A stretch of DNA of 35,162 nucleotides, taken from assembly GCA_945957405.1 (NCBI GenBank), contig CAMFLL010000033.1:1-35162 (forward strand), read 5' to 3'. The notes beneath the pieces are model-generated. The model did not search any database. It saw nothing but the letters and a program-made list of their open reading frames with translations, and had not been told where the DNA came from. The stretch comes from an uncultured Mycolicibacterium sp. (GTDB lineage: Bacteria; Actinomycetota; Actinomycetes; Mycobacteriales; Mycobacteriaceae). Shown here in pieces: positions 1 to 8,000 of the stretch (positions within the stretch are counted from its first letter, which is position 1; every line of letters starts with the position of its first letter). A program made the translations under genes and the position numbers.

Positions 1-1
1 G

Positions 2-433
2 GGCGGCATCATCAAGCGCGGCGGGCGCTTCCTGAACGCCGTCGTCGAGGCCGACGTGCCCAAGGTGACGATCACCATCCGCAAGTCGTACGGCGGCGCA
101 TACGCGGTGATGGGTTCCAAGCAACTCTCGGCCGACCTGAACTTCGCCTGGCCCACCGCCCGCATCGCGGTGATCGGCGCCGAGGGCGCCGCACAGCTGC
201 TGGTGAAGCGGTTCCCCGATCCGAACGCGCCCGAGGTGCAGAAGATCCGCGCCGAGTTCATCGAGGGCTACAACCTCAACATGGCGACACCGTGGATCGC
301 CGCGGAGCGCGGCTTCATCGACGCCGTCATCGAGCCGCACGAGACCCGCCTGCTGCTGCGCAAGTCGATGCAGTTGTTGCGCGACAAGCAGATCGACCGC
401 GTGCAGCGCAAGCACGGCCTCACCCCGATTTAA
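2..433 (+). CDS. accD4: Acyl-CoA carboxylase beta subunit, AccD4-like, 3' part
   Basis: This is the C-terminal 143 residues of a biotin-dependent carboxylase carboxyltransferase (beta) subunit; the frame is open to the left edge, so the gene starts outside the window. Visible family features are the IIKRGGR and [19 protein letters not shown] segments of the second crotonase-like half, the [15 protein letters not shown] block and the C-terminal tail ending QRKHGLTPI. By family knowledge, AccD4 works with AccA3, AccD5 and AccE5 to carboxylate long-chain acyl-CoA, giving the extender that Pks13 condenses into mycolic acids. The assignment to AccD4 rather than another AccD paralogue rests on its place on the embB side of the emb cluster and on its orientation towards emb, as in M. 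tuberculosis. The pks13 and fadD32 neighbours expected upstream are outside the window. It stops at TAA. Confidence 0.85.
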   Translation, partial: GGIIKRGGRFLNAVVEADVPKVTITIRKSYGGAYAVMGSKQLSADLNFAWPTARIAVIGAEGAAQLLVKRFPDPNAPEVQKIRAEFIEGYNLNMATPWIAAERGFIDAVIEPHETRLLLRKSMQLLRDKQIDRVQRKHGLTPI

Positions 434-450
434 CCGTCACCCCGCCGCAC

Positions 451-524
451 CCCCATCTCCCGCGAGCCCCCATACTCCCGCGAGCGTGCGTGTCTGTACA
501 CCGACACGCCGTCTTCGGTGTACC
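451..524. repeat. Direct repeat plus overlapping inverted repeats after accD4
   Basis: Two near-identical copies lie side by side: CCCCATCTCCCGCGAG at 451-466 and CCCCATACTCCCGCGAG at 468-484. They are followed by two mutually exclusive stems. GCGTGTC (488-494) pairs with GACACGC (503-509). GTACACCGA (496-504) pairs with TCGGTGTAC (515-523). The block sits between the accD4 stop and the next gene and could act as a terminator or an alternating RNA structure. I have the impression that elements built on the core GCGAGCGTGCGTGTC recur between genes in mycobacteria, but that is memory and not a search result. No coding region is supported in 434-587. Confidence 0.5.
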
Positions 525-587
525 AATGCGCGCCCTCGGCAACACGCGCGCTCGGCCTCACTGCGCCGACGGTGGTTGGATGGAGGG

Positions 588-1589
588 GTGTCGAACCACT
601 TCACCGGTCTGAGCCTGGGGCCACCGCTGGGAGATCAGCGGTTGGACCTCTGCGATCTGTACGCCTTCCAGTCGCCCGCCGATCCGGCGCGCACGGTGTT
701 GATCCTGAACGCCAACCCCAACGCCGATTTCCTGCATCCCGACGCCGTGTACCGGCTCGCCATCGACAACGACGGCGACCTGCGCGACGACATCGCCTTC
801 AGTTTCGTGTTCAGCGAACCGGTGGACGGTCGCCAGACCGTCGACGTGTACCTGGCGTACAACTCGGAGGCCGAATCCGATGAGGCGGTCGGTTCGCGGA
901 TCTTCGACGACGTCGAGGTGTCGTTCGACAAGACGCCGGCGATCCACAGGTCGGGCAGCTTCGCCTTTTTCGCGGGTGCCCGCAGCGACGCGTTCTTCTT
1001 CGACTTCGACGGCATCAAGAACCTGTTCGACATCACCGGCGGACGCAACTTCACTTCGCCGCATCTCACTGCCGAATCTCCGTGGACGGGAGTCGACTCC
1101 AACACCACCGCCAACGTGTGCTCCATGGTGCTCGAACTGCCGACGTCGGCACTGGGCGCAGATCCCGACATCCGGATCTGGGGCCGGTGCAGTGTCCGGC
1201 GCGACGGCGAACTGCTGCACGTGGACCGCGCCGGCCACCCGTCGGTCAGCAGCTTCTTCAACACCGACGACACCAAAGAGGAATACAACGCCGGGGTGCC
1301 GGTGACCGACCGGGAGCGCTGGATCGGCATGTTCATCCACCTGATGGGTCACACCGGTGGCTACAGCAGGGAAGAGGCCATCGAGGCCATCGACACCGAG
1401 GGCACGTTGCCCGACATGCTCACCTACGATCCCGCCAAGCCGGCGAAGTACCCCAACGGCCGCACATTCACCGACGACGTCATCGACTACCGGTTGGCGT
1501 TCCTGACCAAAGGTGACTGCCCGCCATCCGGTTTGAGTCCGCACACCGACACCCTGTCGGTGTTCCCCTACCTGGGGCCGCCGCACTGA
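588..1589 (+). CDS. DUF4331 family protein
   Basis: A protein of 333 residues of the DUF4331 family, whose biochemical role is not established. It is recognised by the opening GLSLGPPLGDQRLDLCDLYAF, by the VLILNANPNADF and YRLAIDNDGDLRDDIAFSF blocks and by the acidic DGDLRDD stretch, a common Ca-binding-like pattern in this family. The start is placed at GTG 588, where conservation-like sequence begins. The frame stays open back to 486, but that part reads as the upstream repeat and has no plausible protein character. A GGAGG is present but lies only one base from the GTG, so initiation may be atypical or leaderless. No signal peptide is visible from this start. It is followed by the DUF4345 gene through a ladder of overlapping stop/start codons, so the two are probably co-translated. 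Confidence 0.75.
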   Translation: MSNHFTGLSLGPPLGDQRLDLCDLYAFQSPADPARTVLILNANPNADFLHPDAVYRLAIDNDGDLRDDIAFSFVFSEPVDGRQTVDVYLAYNSEAESDEAVGSRIFDDVEVSFDKTPAIHRSGSFAFFAGARSDAFFFDFDGIKNLFDITGGRNFTSPHLTAESPWTGVDSNTTANVCSMVLELPTSALGADPDIRIWGRCSVRRDGELLHVDRAGHPSVSSFFNTDDTKEEYNAGVPVTDRERWIGMFIHLMGHTGGYSREEAIEAIDTEGTLPDMLTYDPAKPAKYPNGRTFTDDVIDYRLAFLTKGDCPPSGLSPHTDTLSVFPYLGPPH

Positions 1590-1625
1590 GATGACCACCG
1601 CACCGAGATGACCGCACCGAGATGA
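1581..1625 (+). repeat. Triplicated CCGCACCGAGATGA stop/start ladder
   Basis: Three copies of a 14-base unit, CCGCAC(T/C)GAGATGA, lie at 1581-1594, 1598-1611 and 1612-1625. The first holds the TGA of the upstream gene (1587-1589) and an ATG at 1591. That ATG opens a 6-codon frame ending at TGA 1609-1611, which overlaps the next ATG (1608). The second opens a 5-codon frame ending at TGA 1623-1625, which overlaps ATG 1622 of the following gene. Ribosomes could therefore pass by re-initiation from one gene to the next through two mini-frames. Confidence 0.7.
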
Positions 1626-2035
1626 GAACCGCCGCCGCGCCACGATGGCACACCGTCTTCCGGCTGTGGCTGATCCTCTTCGGTGTGGTGTGCATCGGAA
1701 TCGGGCTGGCGCACTTGCTGTTCGGCCCGGCGACCATCATCGGCGGCGGGCCTGTCAGCGCCACGGTCGACAGCGAATTGCGTTTCTACGCAGTCTTGTT
1801 CATGGGTTTCGGTGCAGCCTTCATCTGGGCTGCCCGGGACATCGCGCAGCGCGGCGGCGTCGTCAACGCGCTGGGCGTGCTGTTTCTGCTCGGCGGGTTG
1901 GCGCGGTTCCTGGCCTGGTGGCAGAGCGGGCCGCCGCACTGGTTTTTCATCGCCATGATCGCCGTCGAGATCGTCATCCCCGCGGTGAACTGGTTGGCGG
2001 TGACGCGAATTCGATCAGATCGGGTCGAGGTCTAA
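1622..2035 (+). CDS. DUF4345 family small membrane protein
   Basis: A 137-residue, very hydrophobic protein matching the DUF4345 pattern. It has about four membrane segments, near residues 14-34, 56-73, 80-98 and 106-124. After the first comes a short loop with GPATIIGGGPVSATVDSELRFYA, followed by the typical LFMGFGAAFIWAARD. The function is unknown for the family. The start ATG at 1622 is the last of three overlapping start/stop units, so translation is probably coupled to the DUF4331 gene upstream rather than driven by its own ribosome binding site. Its 3' end overlaps the 3' end of the convergent MBL-fold gene by 21 bases (2015-2035). Confidence 0.75.
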   Translation: MRTAAAPRWHTVFRLWLILFGVVCIGIGLAHLLFGPATIIGGGPVSATVDSELRFYAVLFMGFGAAFIWAARDIAQRGGVVNALGVLFLLGGLARFLAWWQSGPPHWFFIAMIAVEIVIPAVNWLAVTRIRSDRVEV

Positions 2036-2893
2036 CCAGTCGTCGACCGCGAACCGGTCGCCGCGGGCCACCAGCGTCGCGCCGCCGCGACCGGGGTAGT
2101 GTGCCGGAACCACGGTGGTCCGCCGGCGCGACGCCTCGGTGAAGACGCGGTGCCGGGTCACCTTCGCCTGCCCGGCGTCGACGTCGAAGGCGCAGGGATC
2201 GTGGGGCCGTGGGATCTGGATGGGGCAGTGCGTCAGATCGCCGACGAACACCGCCGGCACACCCGCGTCCAGCCACACCACCGACGACCCGGGGGTGTGG
2301 CCGGGTGCCGGTCGCAGCCACAGCGACTCGCTCAGTTGATGATCGCCGCTGAACTGTTCGATCTGATCGCTGACCGGTATCACACTGTCGGCGAACACGA
2401 TGTCCATGTACTCGTTGGCACCTGCGCCGTCGGGACTGAAGAACCGGTGGTCCGCCGCGGGCATCAGGTAGCGCGCGTTGCGAAAGGTCGGAACCCAACG
2501 GCCGTCGACCAACTGCGTGTTCCAGCCGACATGGTCGGTGTGCAGATGCGTGTTCACCACCACGTCGACATCGTCGGGCTCGACCCCGGCGCGCCGCAGT
2601 GCCGTCAGGAAGTCGGTGTCGAGATGATCCAACGGCGGCATGTGCGGCCGTTCGCGGTCGTTGCCGACACCGGTGTCGATCACCACGATCAGGCCATCGA
2701 CGTCCAGCACCCAGCTCTGCATCGCGATCCGCCACTGGTCGGCGGCCCGGTTCCAGAAGTCCGGCTGCAGTAGGTCGGCGTTGTCCTGCCAGGCCTGCGG
2801 TGGCGTCTCGCCGAACAGCGAGGTGCGCATCTCGACCTGGAACTCCAGCACCCGGGTCAGCACGGCGTGACCGAGTTTGACGCGATCAGTCAT
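2015..2893 (-). CDS. Metallo-beta-lactamase-fold hydrolase
   Basis: A 292-residue MBL-fold enzyme, probably a cytoplasmic zinc hydrolase; no signal peptide is visible. The metal motif HxHxDH is complete as NTHLHTDHVGWN (H116, H118, D120, H121). Later ligands are present in PGHTPGSS, FVGDLTHC and VPAHYPG. The substrate cannot be read from the sequence; the fold covers lactonases, glyoxalases, esterases and others. The ATG at 2893 overlaps the TGA of the upstream regulator (2890-2892) as ATGA, so the enzyme is translationally coupled to the LAL regulator and probably acts on, or clears, a molecule linked to that regulon. A longer open frame running back to 3664 is only the antisense-free shadow of the regulator and is not used. 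The 3' end overlaps the DUF4345 gene. Confidence 0.85.
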   Translation of the reverse strand: MTDRVKLGHAVLTRVLEFQVEMRTSLFGETPPQAWQDNADLLQPDFWNRAADQWRIAMQSWVLDVDGLIVVIDTGVGNDRERPHMPPLDHLDTDFLTALRRAGVEPDDVDVVVNTHLHTDHVGWNTQLVDGRWVPTFRNARYLMPAADHRFFSPDGAGANEYMDIVFADSVIPVSDQIEQFSGDHQLSESLWLRPAPGHTPGSSVVWLDAGVPAVFVGDLTHCPIQIPRPHDPCAFDVDAGQAKVTRHRVFTEASRRRTTVVPAHYPGRGGATLVARGDRFAVDDWLDLDPI

Positions 2894-5682
2894 GGGTCTG
2901 ACGGTAGCGGCACCCCACCGAGGTCGCGCAGCGCCAGGGCGAGACCCGCCCGGCTGGTGATGCCGAGCTTCGGGAAGATGCGGTACAGATGAGCGCCGAC
3001 GGTTCGTGGGGACAGGTACATCTCGGCGGCGATCTGTTTGTTGGAGTGTCCGGCCGCGGCCAACTCGGCGATGCGGCGCTCCTGGGCGCTGAGCTGCGCA
3101 CCGGTGCCGGCCGCCCGCTTCACGGTGGCACCGGCGGCCCGTAGTTCGGTGCGGGCGCGGGTCGCCCACGGCTGTGTGCCGAGCGATTCGAAGATGCGCT
3201 CGGCCCGCGCCAGCACGTCGCGGGACTGGGTGTGCAGCCGTTTCCGGCGCAGCCACATGCCGTACGCCAGTGCGACTCTGGCCTCTTCGAAGGGGATAGC
3301 GCCGAGCGCCGGGTGGGCCAACGCGGCGTCGTAGAGCGGCCCCGCCGCGTCGTCGGCGGCGGTCATCGCGACCACGGCCGCGGTCAGCGCGGCCAGACGC
3401 GGTGAGATGGCCGGTAGGTCGGCGCGCACCGCCGCCTTCGCATGGGTGCGGGCCGCCTCGACGTGTCCGGAATGCAGCGCCGCCTCCACGACATCGAGCA
3501 GTCCGTCGACCGCCTGATAACGGTACGGAGGGAATTCGCCGGGTGTGCAGATGCGTAAGGCGGCCTGGTAGGCCGCGGCATGATCGCCGTCGGTCAGTGC
3601 GGCGAGCACGACCGCGCGTTGGGCATAGCCAGTGAGGAGGCCGAGCCGTCGCGGCGCCGCCCACGCCATCACCGCGGCGGCGTCCCGGTGTGCCGCGTCG
3701 AGGTCGCCGACGGAGGCCGCCAGGACCGACAGATGCGCCGAGAACTGGTGGCCGAACAGCTCATTGTGGTGAATACGGGTCAGCTCCAGGCCATCTCGCC
3801 CCGCCGCTGCTGCATCGGCCCACTGACCGCACCGGATCAGGTCGAGCAGGACCAGGTGCTGCATCGTCATTGCATTGGTCACGGCACCACGCTCACGTTC
3901 GCGGTCCAGCAGCCGGCCCAATGTGGTCCGGAAGTCGTCGAGCCCGTCGACGTAGTAGGCGGCGACGCCCAGCCGCATCACCTCCCACGGTTCGAGTGAC
4001 GACAGCTGCGCCACATGCTCGGCGAGCCGCGCCCGCACGGTGTGGCCGGTGCGGGCGACGTCGCCCCACGAGTCGCGGAAGATCGGTGACACCGGTGGCA
4101 ACCGGTCGGCCAGCCGCGCCATCGCCTCGGTGGTCTGCCGCCACACATCAGGTTCGGCGCCGTACTGCGCCAGCGCCAGTGCCAGATTCACCAACCGCGA
4201 CACCGTCGCGTCATCGAGCGACTCCGCGTCGTCGAGGGCAGCCAGTACCCGGCGGTGGCTGGTAGTGACCTCGCCGTCGCGGTACAGCGCCAGGTAGGCG
4301 CCGGTGAGCACCGCCGACGGTGGCTCGCCTCCCGCCGCCCGCACATTGTCGGCGAGAAGTTGCGCAGCATCGAACCGGCCGGACTGTGACGCCACGAAAC
4401 CCGCGTCGGCGTACAGGTTTGCGCGTCTGGCGGGGTCGGTGCTGAGGTCGGCGGCGCGGCGCAGCCAATCCACCGCCACCGTGGCGCCGCCGCGCCGGAT
4501 CGACTGCCGCGCCGCGGCATCCAGAAGGTCGGCGACCGACTGGTCCGGTCCGTCGGCCGCCGCCGACAGATGCACCGCACGTCGGATCAGCCCGTCGGGA
4601 TCCGCTGGGTCGTAGAGGTCGGCGAGCCGGGCGTGCGCCGCGCGCCGCTCGTCGGGGTCGGCTTGATGGATGACGGCCGCCCGGACCAGTGGATGGCGGA
4701 AGGCGATGTCGCCGTGGGCATCGACGGTCAGCAGGTCGGCGCTGACGGCCTCGCTCACATCCCGCATGACGTAGCGGGCACCGCTGTCGGTGAGGGTGCT
4801 GGTGTTGGCACCGTCCAGTGCGGCGCGCAGCAACTCACCGCGAACCCGGGCATCGAGGTGGTGCAGCCGGCCGCTGAACACCGTGACCAGCCGCTCGGTC
4901 AGCGGCAGCGCCGACCACGCGGCGTCGATCTCACCGGCACTGCGCGGAAGTTCCACCAGCGCAAGAGGGTTCCCCGCCGCGGCGGCCAGTATCGCGCGCC
5001 TGGCCGCCGCGGTCAGGGCAACGGCGAGACCGTCGATGAGACGAGCGGAATCGGCCGCGTCCAGAGGTTCCAGCTCCAGGTCCGACCAGCCCGCCGTGGC
5101 GAACGGAGTTCCGGTGTGCGGCCGCAGGGTGGTGATCATGCGCACACCCGGCTCGGCGAGCCGGCGGCCGGCCGCACTCAGCGACGCGGCGCTCAGTTCG
5201 TCGAACCAGTGCACATCCTCGACGATCAGCAGCACCGGCTGGGTACGCGCCGCCTCGGACAGCAGATTGACCAACGCACCCGCCAACGCCATCGGCGACG
5301 GTGGTGCGTCGGGGTCGCCGCCGAGCACCGCCGCCAAGGTGGTCCGGTCGGTCGCGTCGAGCCGGGCCACCAGAGTGCGCAGGCCGAACACCATCTGGTT
5401 GAGACCGCCGAGCGCGAACGAGGTCTCGGCCTCGACGCCGACCGCATGCACGACGTGCCATCCGGCGGCGGCGGCGCCGTCGGCGAACCACTCGATCAGC
5501 GCGGTCTTGCCGACCCCCGCTGCACCCGTCACCACCAGTGCCCTGCGCCCGGCGCCGGCCAGGAACCGGTCGAGAACTGCTCGTTCATCGGTACGACCGA
5601 CCAGATCCGACGCCTCGAGCACACCACAGTGTGACGGCTCCGCAGTAGGAGATGCAGTCATTTGACTGATGCCCGGGGACAC
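2890..5682 (-). CDS. LuxR-family regulator of LAL type with AAA ATPase domain
   Basis: A large transcription factor of 930 residues, the usual size for LAL (MalT-like) regulators. An N-terminal AAA/NACHT-like ATPase has Walker A GAAGVGKT at about residues 53-60 and a Walker B-like LLIVEDVHWFDE near 150-165. A long helical, TPR-like middle follows. The last ~70 residues form a LuxR helix-turn-helix (LSAQERRIAELAAAGHSNKQ, then SPRTVGAHLYRIFPKLGI). By family knowledge these proteins sense a ligand in the middle region and activate neighbouring operons. Here the obvious targets are the divergent dehydrogenase/hydrolase/nitroreductase genes. The start is uncertain: GTG 5682 is used, and ATG 5661 would give 923 residues. 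Neither has a clear ribosome binding site. A palindrome at 5655-5668 covers the ATG. It is translationally coupled to the MBL gene downstream. Confidence 0.85.
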   Translation of the reverse strand: MSPGISQMTASPTAEPSHCGVLEASDLVGRTDERAVLDRFLAGAGRRALVVTGAAGVGKTALIEWFADGAAAAGWHVVHAVGVEAETSFALGGLNQMVFGLRTLVARLDATDRTTLAAVLGGDPDAPPSPMALAGALVNLLSEAARTQPVLLIVEDVHWFDELSAASLSAAGRRLAEPGVRMITTLRPHTGTPFATAGWSDLELEPLDAADSARLIDGLAVALTAAARRAILAAAAGNPLALVELPRSAGEIDAAWSALPLTERLVTVFSGRLHHLDARVRGELLRAALDGANTSTLTDSGARYVMRDVSEAVSADLLTVDAHGDIAFRHPLVRAAVIHQADPDERRAAHARLADLYDPADPDGLIRRAVHLSAAADGPDQSVADLLDAAARQSIRRGGATVAVDWLRRAADLSTDPARRANLYADAGFVASQSGRFDAAQLLADNVRAAGGEPPSAVLTGAYLALYRDGEVTTSHRRVLAALDDAESLDDATVSRLVNLALALAQYGAEPDVWRQTTEAMARLADRLPPVSPIFRDSWGDVARTGHTVRARLAEHVAQLSSLEPWEVMRLGVAAYYVDGLDDFRTTLGRLLDRERERGAVTNAMTMQHLVLLDLIRCGQWADAAAAGRDGLELTRIHHNELFGHQFSAHLSVLAASVGDLDAAHRDAAAVMAWAAPRRLGLLTGYAQRAVVLAALTDGDHAAAYQAALRICTPGEFPPYRYQAVDGLLDVVEAALHSGHVEAARTHAKAAVRADLPAISPRLAALTAAVVAMTAADDAAGPLYDAALAHPALGAIPFEEARVALAYGMWLRRKRLHTQSRDVLARAERIFESLGTQPWATRARTELRAAGATVKRAAGTGAQLSAQERRIAELAAAGHSNKQIAAEMYLSPRTVGAHLYRIFPKLGITSRAGLALALRDLGGVPLPSDP
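5655..5668. promoter_or_regulatory. Palindrome CAGTCA-TT-TGACTG between regulator and SDR gene
   Basis: A perfect inverted repeat with 6-base arms and a 2-base centre lies between the divergent LAL regulator and the SDR gene and overlaps the regulator's alternative ATG at 5661. The half-site CAGTCAT occurs again at 5695-5701 over the SDR start codon, 40 bases away. This is a plausible binding site for the LAL regulator or for autoregulation. The spacer between the two genes is only 17-38 bases, so both promoters must overlap coding sequence. Function is inferred from position and symmetry only. Confidence 0.35.
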
Positions 5683-5699
5683 ATCACAGGAGCACAGTC

Positions 5700-6488
5700 A
5701 TGGGCATGGACATGAACTTGACCGACAAGACCGCCGTCGTCACCGGCGCGAGTAAGGGAATCGGTCTGGCGATCAGCCAGGCGCTCGTCGAGGCCGGGGC
5801 CTTCGTGGTCGCCGGTGCCCGCCACAACAGCGCGGAACTGCAGGCCCTGGAAGCGGCCGGCGCGGCCACCTTCATCGCGACCGACCTGGCCACCGCCGAG
5901 GGGCCGCGCGCCCTGATCGCCGCCGCCGCCGAGCGGGGGGCGATCGACGTCCTGGTGAACAACGCCGGCGGGGTGACGCCGCGCTTCGATGGCATCCTCA
6001 GCGTCACCGACGAACAGTGGGAATCCTCGCTGTCGCTCAACCTGATGTCGGCGATCCGCACCGTCCGCGAGGCCGTCCCGCACATGCTGGCGCGCGGCGG
6101 CTCGATCGTGATGATCGGCTCGGTCAACGCCACGTTGCCGGAGTGGAACATCGTCGACTACAGCGCCACCAAGGCCGCGCTGGCCAACTACGCCAAGAGC
6201 CTGTCAAAGGAGTTCGGGTCCAAAGGTATTCGTGTCAACACGATCAGCCCGGGCCCGGTGTCCACCGATCTGTGGCTGTCCGCCGACGGTATCGCGGCAC
6301 AGTTCGCGGCCGCGGGCGGCGCCACCTCCGACGAGGTGGTGCAGTCGGTCAGCGCCGGGGCCGCCACCGGACGCTTCACCACACCCCGTGAGGTGGCCGA
6401 CCTGACCGTCTTCCTGGCCGGCGACCGGTCCGCCAACATCACCGGCGCCGATCTCCGGATCGACGGCGGCTACGTCACCACCGTCTAG
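5700..6488 (+). CDS. Short-chain dehydrogenase/reductase (SDR)
   Basis: A 262-residue classical SDR oxidoreductase. The nucleotide-binding TGASKGIG is at residues 15-22 and the structural NNAGG at 87-91. The catalytic Ser141, Tyr154 and Lys158 (YSATK) are all in place, and the IRVNTISPGPVSTDLW and C-terminal ITGADLRIDGG blocks are typical. It should oxidise or reduce an alcohol/ketone with NAD(P)H in the cytoplasm; the substrate is not predictable. The start ATG 5700 has AGGAG at 5688-5692 with a 7-base spacer; ATG 5706 or 5712 are weaker choices. It is the first gene of a three-gene operon with an alpha/beta hydrolase and a nitroreductase, divergent from the LAL regulator that probably controls it. 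Confidence 0.9.
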   Translation: MGMDMNLTDKTAVVTGASKGIGLAISQALVEAGAFVVAGARHNSAELQALEAAGAATFIATDLATAEGPRALIAAAAERGAIDVLVNNAGGVTPRFDGILSVTDEQWESSLSLNLMSAIRTVREAVPHMLARGGSIVMIGSVNATLPEWNIVDYSATKAALANYAKSLSKEFGSKGIRVNTISPGPVSTDLWLSADGIAAQFAAAGGATSDEVVQSVSAGAATGRFTTPREVADLTVFLAGDRSANITGADLRIDGGYVTTV

Positions 6489-6520
6489 CGCCCCGTCCCA
6501 ACCCACGAACAGGAAACCTG

Positions 6521-7321
6521 ATGAGCACCAACAAGACTCCCGTCGTCTTCATCCACGGCCTGTGGATCCACGCCAGCGCCTGGCAGCCGTGGCTCGATCT
6601 GTTCGCCACCCACGGGTACCCCGTCTCGGCACCCGGGTGGCCCGGTGACGGCGCCACCGTGGCCGAAACGCGGGACAACGCCGCGGCGCTCGACGACGTC
6701 GGCATCGCGCAGATCGTTGAGCACTACGCGGGACTCATCGACGCCAGCGGCCGCAAGCCACTGGTGATCGGGCACTCGTTCGGCGGGCTGATCGCCCAGG
6801 AACTGTTGGCCGGTGGGCATGCGGCGGCCGCCGTGGCGATCGACCCCGCACCGATCAAGGGCGTCAAGGCACTGCCGTTCGCACAACTGCGCTCGGCGTT
6901 CCCGGTGCTCGGAAATCCCGCCAACAGGCACCGGACGGTGGCACTGACCGCCGAGCAGTTCCACTACAGCTTCGGCAACATGCTCAGCGCCGAGGAATCC
7001 GCCACACTGCACGAACGGTGGACCATCCCGGGTCCGGGCCGCCCGTTATTCGAGGACGCGGCCGCCAATTTCGTCCGACACTCGCCCGCCAAGGTCGATA
7101 CGCATCTGGCCGACCGGGGCCCGCTGTTGCTGACATCCGGGACCGAGGATCACACTGTTCCACTCAAGGTCACCAAGGAGGTCTTCGCGATGTATCAGAA
7201 GGGCTCATCGGACACCGAGTTCCACGAGTTCGCGGGTCGCGGGCACTCGTTGACCATCGACAGCGGTTGGCGCGATGTCGCCGACGTCGCCCTGAACTGG
7301 CTGGCCGCCAAGGGATTCTGA
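6521..7321 (+). CDS. Alpha/beta hydrolase
   Basis: A 266-residue alpha/beta-hydrolase-fold enzyme. It has the oxyanion-hole HGLWIH at residues 12-17, the nucleophile elbow GHSFGG with Ser86, the acid Asp210 in SGTEDHTVP and the catalytic His242 in GRGHSL, so the triad is complete. It is probably a cytoplasmic esterase, lactonase or C-C hydrolase; the sequence does not separate these. The ribosome binding site AGGAA at 6511-6515 precedes ATG 6521. It lies 32 bases after the SDR gene and 25 before the nitroreductase gene on the same strand, consistent with one transcript and a shared substrate. Confidence 0.9.
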   Translation: MSTNKTPVVFIHGLWIHASAWQPWLDLFATHGYPVSAPGWPGDGATVAETRDNAAALDDVGIAQIVEHYAGLIDASGRKPLVIGHSFGGLIAQELLAGGHAAAAVAIDPAPIKGVKALPFAQLRSAFPVLGNPANRHRTVALTAEQFHYSFGNMLSAEESATLHERWTIPGPGRPLFEDAAANFVRHSPAKVDTHLADRGPLLLTSGTEDHTVPLKVTKEVFAMYQKGSSDTEFHEFAGRGHSLTIDSGWRDVADVALNWLAAKGF

Positions 7322-7346
7322 CCGTAGCAACGGCAGAGGAGAGCCG

Positions 7347-8000
7347 ATGTACGACCTGGAGGAGACCATCCTGGAGCGGCGCTGCTCACGACTCTTCCTG
7401 CGGGACGAGCCGGTTCCACGGGAACTCGTCGAGGAAGCCCTCGAGCTGGCCGTGCACGCGCCGTCCAACTCCAACATCCAGCCGTGGCATGTGGTGCTGG
7501 CCTCGGGACCCGCGCGCGATCGACTGGTCGAGGCGCTGCTCGCCGAGGCCGAAGCCAAGCCGCCGCGGGTACCCGAACTGCCACCGGGGTTCGCGCACAT
7601 GCGCCGTGATCTCGGTGCCGCGGTCTACGGCTCGATGGGTATCGCGCGGCATGACGCCGAGGCCCGCCGCGTCGCGGTCCTGCGCAACTGGGAGTTCTTC
7701 CGGGCGCCGCTGGCCGGCATCGTGTGCATGCATCGCGATCTCGATTACGTCGACAGCCTCGGTGTCGGCATGTTCCTGCAGACGTTTGTGCTGGCGCTGA
7801 CCGCGCGGGGGCTCGGCACGTGTGTCCAGGTGTCGATTGCCGGCTATCCGGAGACCGTCCGGCAGCAGCTCGGTATCGGTGAGGACATGCGCATCCTGTG
7901 CGGACTGGCCATCGGCTATCCCGACCCCGCGTTTCCCGGGAACCAGCTGCGGGTCGGCCGCAACCCGATCGACCAGAACGTCACATTCATCGACAGCTGA
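7347..8000 (+). CDS. Nitroreductase-family flavoprotein
   Basis: A 217-residue protein of the nitroreductase (FMN, NAD(P)H) family. The N-terminal ERRCSRLFLRDEPVPRELVEE is a variant of the usual RRSVRxF FMN-contact segment and is followed by the conserved APSNSNIQPWHVVLASG. The C-terminal GLAIGYPD block precedes the tail. Such enzymes reduce nitroaromatics, quinones or enones as FMN-containing dimers; the physiological substrate is unknown. ATG 7347 has AGGAG at 7337-7341. As the last gene of the SDR-hydrolase-nitroreductase operon it probably supplies a reductive step. It ends in a palindrome shared with the convergent ABC ATPase gene. Confidence 0.88.
   Translation: MYDLEETILERRCSRLFLRDEPVPRELVEEALELAVHAPSNSNIQPWHVVLASGPARDRLVEALLAEAEAKPPRVPELPPGFAHMRRDLGAAVYGSMGIARHDAEARRVAVLRNWEFFRAPLAGIVCMHRDLDYVDSLGVGMFLQTFVLALTARGLGTCVQVSIAGYPETVRQQLGIGEDMRILCGLAIGYPDPAFPGNQLRVGRNPIDQNVTFIDS

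Noticed and set aside
486..587. N-terminal extension of the DUF4331 gene from GTG 486
   Set aside because: The extra 34 residues come from the repeat/hairpin block and have no protein character; similarity to the family begins at the GTG at 588.
558..1643. A 361-codon minus-strand frame over the DUF4331 gene
   Set aside because: Low-complexity Val/Gly/Arg/Asp composition typical of antisense frames; the plus strand has a recognisable protein family.
1974..2735. A 253-codon minus-strand frame over the MBL gene
   Set aside because: Out-of-frame shadow of the MBL gene, with Arg-rich sequence and no motif.
2894..3664. Upstream extension of the MBL-fold gene
   Set aside because: This part overlaps the LuxR-type regulator in another frame and is Arg/Gly-rich; ATG 2893 overlaps the regulator stop, the usual coupled start.
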